Assembly (NCBI GenBank): GCA_030427765.1
Contig: JAUICS010000038.1
Coordinates: forward strand, 1 to 8,655
DNA length: 8,655 bases
Origin: Alphaproteobacteria bacterium
GTDB lineage: Bacteria; Pseudomonadota; Alphaproteobacteria; Micavibrionales; Micavibrionaceae
Reading direction: 5' to 3'
In this document: positions 6,399-8,655 of the stretch, one piece after another
Numbering within the stretch: the first letter of the stretch is position 1
Layout of the letters: each line of letters begins with the position of its first letter
The notes under the pieces: generated by a model
The model's database searches: none
What the model was told of the DNA's origin: nothing
What the model saw: only the letters and a program-made list of their open reading frames with translations
Program-made: the position numbers and the translations under genes

Positions 6399-6953
6399 TT
6401 ATGACGACGTCTCCACGTCTATGATTGGATTTTTTCTCCCACGTAAATATGCAACTTCCCGGATTTTAATCGTGTCGACAAACACGGATGCAAATAACGG
6501 TTCGTATTCATATGTAATGACCACACCGATAACACCTTCGTTTTCGTATCCCAGACCATAAGAATCCGGAACAACATCATCATCCTCGGGTTCCATATTA
6601 AATGTCTGACGCCATACAACTACCGGCTGGTCGGCCTCATCGAAACGGATACTTACAATATCGATACCGAGCTTGTCTGTCGGCAGTGGACTTAAGGCGG
6701 AACGAGCCGCATCATAGGCCTGCGTCACATCACCTGTACTCACCAGATTTTTTCGGGCCAATAAGTCACCGGACATTTGGGCCGCACGCTGGGATTTCTG
6801 ATTGGCCATCATGGCGATACCGACATCATATGTTCCGATACAAATTAAGGCCATCACCGGAAACAACGCCGCCGCTTCAATAGACGACACACCACGATCA
6901 CCCGTTAAGTAACGGTGACAAAAACTATATATATTCGCTATCAGATTTATCAT
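6399..6953 (-). CDS. tadF: TadE-family pseudopilin, TadF-like
   Basis: This is a 184-residue member of the TadE/TadF group of minor pseudopilins. The N-terminus has a basic leader of about 20 residues followed by DRGVSSIEAAALFPVMALIC. Cleavage after Gly21 would leave Glu26 as residue 5 of the mature protein, the pseudopilin hallmark, ahead of one membrane helix (about 27-50). The motif YDVGIAMMANQKSQRAAQMS after the helix is typical of TadE-like proteins. The remaining 120 residues are a periplasmic domain. Its ATG overlaps the tadE stop in an ATGA arrangement, so the two are translationally coupled. The name tadF rests on position in tadE-F-G and not on a sequence motif I can verify. Confidence 0.85.
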   Translation of the reverse strand: MINLIANIYSFCHRYLTGDRGVSSIEAAALFPVMALICIGTYDVGIAMMANQKSQRAAQMSGDLLARKNLVSTGDVTQAYDAARSALSPLPTDKLGIDIVSIRFDEADQPVVVWRQTFNMEPEDDDVVPDSYGLGYENEGVIGVVITYEYEPLFASVFVDTIKIREVAYLRGRKNPIIDVETSS

Positions 6954-7519
6954 GTTGGAAACTCATATGGTTCAGTTTGCATGACAACGGACGACATAAA
7001 ACGCATTGTCCCCTTTTCACCGCCAAAAACATATCCAATGATTGGTGTTTTAACCTGATAATTATAAAACACACGGATGATAACAACATCACTGGTGTTG
7101 CCCGGTGAAAACGTATTTCCCGGCTCACCATTCGCATTCAAAAGTTCATCATCATCATTGAATTGCGGCGCCTGATATTGACTTGCACCAGTGTAATTAC
7201 CGCCATCGCCCATTGTGACAACTTCGTACATCAGATCTTCACAATCGACGAAAAAGGACGCTTCTTCACACAATGCATTTTCAAAAATATTTTGCGCCTC
7301 TTCAGCGGATGATGCGGTTTGCGCCTGTCCGGTTTGTACAAAACGTGCCGCCACCATCGTTGCGCCTTCCAGATTGGATGAGCCGGCAAACGCCAGGCTA
7401 ATCTCAATTGTGCCTAACAAAAGCCATAAGAAAGGAGTTACCAGCAACGCAAATTCCATTGCCGTACTGCCCTTATCGTCTTGCAACCAATGATCGAAAA
7501 ATCTGTGTTCCGTTTTCAA
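6950..7519 (-). CDS. tadE: TadE-like pseudopilin
   Basis: This is a minor pseudopilin of the Flp pilus with 189 residues. A short polar leader ends in DDKG, then STAMEFALLVTPFLWLLLGT. Cleavage after Gly17 places Glu22 at mature position 5, and the hydrophobic helix spans about 22-44. The segment SLAFAGSSNLEGATMVAARF following the helix is characteristic of TadE. Cys84 and Cys93 in the periplasmic part could form a disulfide. The start is a TTG (7519): the upstream frame meets a stop after four non-start codons, and the next Met lies inside the pseudopilin signal. AGGGG sits nine bases before the TTG. A rare start codon would lower expression, as suits a minor subunit (inference). It heads the tadE-F-G group after 132 non-coding bases. 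Confidence 0.92.
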   Translation of the reverse strand: MKTEHRFFDHWLQDDKGSTAMEFALLVTPFLWLLLGTIEISLAFAGSSNLEGATMVAARFVQTGQAQTASSAEEAQNIFENALCEEASFFVDCEDLMYEVVTMGDGGNYTGASQYQAPQFNDDDELLNANGEPGNTFSPGNTSDVVIIRVFYNYQVKTPIIGYVFGGEKGTMRFMSSVVMQTEPYEFPT

Positions 7520-7596
7520 CCGCGTATACCCCTATAATCCCTTTTTTACAGGCAAAGCCCTGCCGCAACCAAATGCGTCGTTATTACGTTTTTTCT

Positions 7597-7611
7597 TTAA
7601 GAGACACCTAA
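7597..7611. promoter_or_regulatory. Possible degenerate CtrA-like box upstream of tadE
   Basis: The sequence TTAAGAGACACCTAA has the TTAA-N7-TTAA layout with one mismatch in the second half. It lies 77 bases before the tadE start, close to the distance of the exact box before the pilin. It is the only hint of regulation I see in the 132-base gap 7520-7651, which otherwise holds no gene and no convincing terminator for the upstream pair. Confidence 0.25.
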
Positions 7612-7651
7612 CCTAATATAACAAGGCTACAGAAAAATCTTAAAAGGGGTC

Positions 7652-8158
7652 TTAATTTTCCTCGGCATTTGTTTCAATTTTATCGCTAATTGGAAAGCCG
7701 TATTTATTGAGCTCATATTCACCGGTCACTTCCTTACCCCATTTTGCAACCAAGTCCTTTTGCTCTTTTTTAATATCCACGAGGCGTTTTTCACCTGTGC
7801 TAAACAATAATGCGGCGACAATTCCGGAAACGGACCACTCCACCAAATACCCGAGAAGGGCCGCACCATAAATAACAACAATGACATAAGGGTCCGTAAC
7901 CAGATCATAACTGACGGAAAGCGGCTCTTCTTTTGCATTTAAAATCAAAAGGATATAGGGATAACACCCTGCAAAATTCAGGAAGCCTACAGTCAGTGAT
8001 TTCACGCGTTCCTTCGTTTTGTCAATCAGGCCCGCAACAATGGTTGGCATCATACCCACAAACAACAACAATCCAACGGGAATGAATGCAATCAGTAACA
8101 AAACCGCGCCAATAAGCAGGATATGTCCACGAATTCCCATTGATCGTTTTAATCGCAT
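7652..8158 (-). CDS. Hypothetical integral membrane protein
   Basis: I cannot assign a family with certainty. The 168-residue product has three strongly hydrophobic stretches: about 10-45 (HILLIGAVLLLIAFIPVGLL and on through GMMPTIVAGLI), 57-73 (VGFLNFAGCYPYILLIL) and 90-118 (PYVIVVIYGAALLGYLVEWS). After these comes a charged, probably cytoplasmic tail of about 50 residues (IKKEQKDLVAKWGKEV). It has no pilin, protease or secretin motif. AAGG lies ten bases before the ATG, overlapping the stop of the upstream gene 14 bases away, so the two form an operon. A 132-base gap separates them from tadE, so a role in pilus assembly is only possible, not shown. Confidence 0.75.
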   Translation of the reverse strand: MRLKRSMGIRGHILLIGAVLLLIAFIPVGLLLFVGMMPTIVAGLIDKTKERVKSLTVGFLNFAGCYPYILLILNAKEEPLSVSYDLVTDPYVIVVIYGAALLGYLVEWSVSGIVAALLFSTGEKRLVDIKKEQKDLVAKWGKEVTGEYELNKYGFPISDKIETNAEEN

Positions 8159-8172
8159 ACTAAAAATACCTT

Positions 8173-8655
8173 TTAAAAGAAATCACTTACACTTGATCCG
8201 CTTGAGAAGAACATAAGCGTTATAATAATAACCAAAAGCGCCGCAAGGACACCGGAACATACCGACGCAATTTCACGCCCGGCCCCAAAACCGTATGTTG
8301 TTTTGTCCTGCAAATCTTCCTCAAGCTGCGCGTATTCTTTCTTCAATTTCTGGAATTTTACCATCGCGCGTTTGTAATCACGGGTATCACCGTTATAAAC
8401 ATCCTTATCATTCAAAATGGACGCAAGTGCAACAAGATCGCCTTTCTTCGCAACTTTCTGAAGACGTTCCGTCAGTTTTTTGCGCAAATCACGATCATGA
8501 TAACGCACAATAAACGGCTTGACATACCCCACCATCCATTCTGTGAGATGGGTGAGATTACTTACCTTGGAAAGACGCTGAACAATCGCAAGAATATTGA
8601 GTGTGGAAATAACATGTTTAAATTCGATACCGGAATTAATTTCCAGAAAATAACT
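8173..8655 (-). CDS. Hypothetical protein with C-terminal membrane anchor (5' part outside the window)
   Basis: The frame is open from the stop at 8173 to the right edge without interruption, so the gene begins beyond 8655; the ATG at 8535 is internal. The visible 160 residues are mainly polar and helical, with a Lys/Glu-rich coiled-coil-like part (KRAMVKFQKLKKEYAQLEED). A single membrane segment follows near the end (SGVLAALLVIIITLMFF) and then a Ser/Gly-rich tail, so this is a tail-anchored or C-terminally anchored protein. I recognise no domain in the visible part; a signalling or enzymatic domain could lie upstream. It is co-directional with, and 14 bases from, the following membrane protein. 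Confidence 0.7.
   Translation of the reverse strand, partial: SYFLEINSGIEFKHVISTLNILAIVQRLSKVSNLTHLTEWMVGYVKPFIVRYHDRDLRKKLTERLQKVAKKGDLVALASILNDKDVYNGDTRDYKRAMVKFQKLKKEYAQLEEDLQDKTTYGFGAGREIASVCSGVLAALLVIIITLMFFSSGSSVSDFF

Noticed and set aside
7549..7565. Small hairpin (CAGG...CCTG) in the gap before tadE
   Set aside because: The stem is only four pairs and no T-run follows on the minus strand, so it is not a credible terminator for the upstream genes.

Overview
This window carries most of an alphaproteobacterial-type Flp (Tad/Cpa) type IVc pilus assembly locus. Every convincing gene is on the minus strand, so transcription runs from high to low coordinates. The genes in that order are: a truncated hypothetical protein (8655-8173), a hypothetical membrane protein (8158-7652), tadE (7519-6950), a tadF-like gene (6953-6399), tadG with a von Willebrand A domain (6380-4917), a previously uncalled 50-codon membrane ORF (4906-4754), the Flp pilin (4568-4332), then cpaA, cpaB, cpaC, cpaD and the first part of cpaE, which runs off the left edge. 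CpaF/TadA, TadB and TadC would be expected beyond position 1.

The source is probably an alphaproteobacterium. The gene order is the Caulobacter-like pilA-cpaA-B-C-D-E arrangement, and a CpaD-type lipoprotein is typical of that class. A TTAA-N7-TTAA sequence resembling the binding site of the alphaproteobacterial regulator CtrA lies upstream of the pilin. Base composition is moderate, with very AT-rich intergenic DNA, so this is not one of the very GC-rich members. I cannot name a genus.

The parts form one machine. CpaA cleaves and matures the Flp prepilin and probably the TadE-family pseudopilins. CpaC is the outer-membrane secretin, CpaB the periplasmic partner with a SAF-like domain, and CpaD the outer-membrane lipoprotein. 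CpaE/TadZ places the machine at the pole. TadE, TadF and TadG are membrane-anchored accessory (pseudo)pilins. The pilin sits in its own unit between an AT-rich promoter region (4569-4753) and a strong intrinsic terminator (4263-4295), which fits high expression of the major subunit and lower expression of the assembly genes.

The points that most deserve a second look are an apparent frameshift in the N-terminal part of cpaE, the small membrane ORF tucked 10 bases behind tadG, the CtrA-like boxes at similar distances upstream of the pilin and of tadE, the Gly-Thr repeat tail of the pilin, and the unassigned membrane-protein pair at the right edge. I saw no RNA genes, insertion sequences or CRISPR arrays, and no evidence for a wholly new system.
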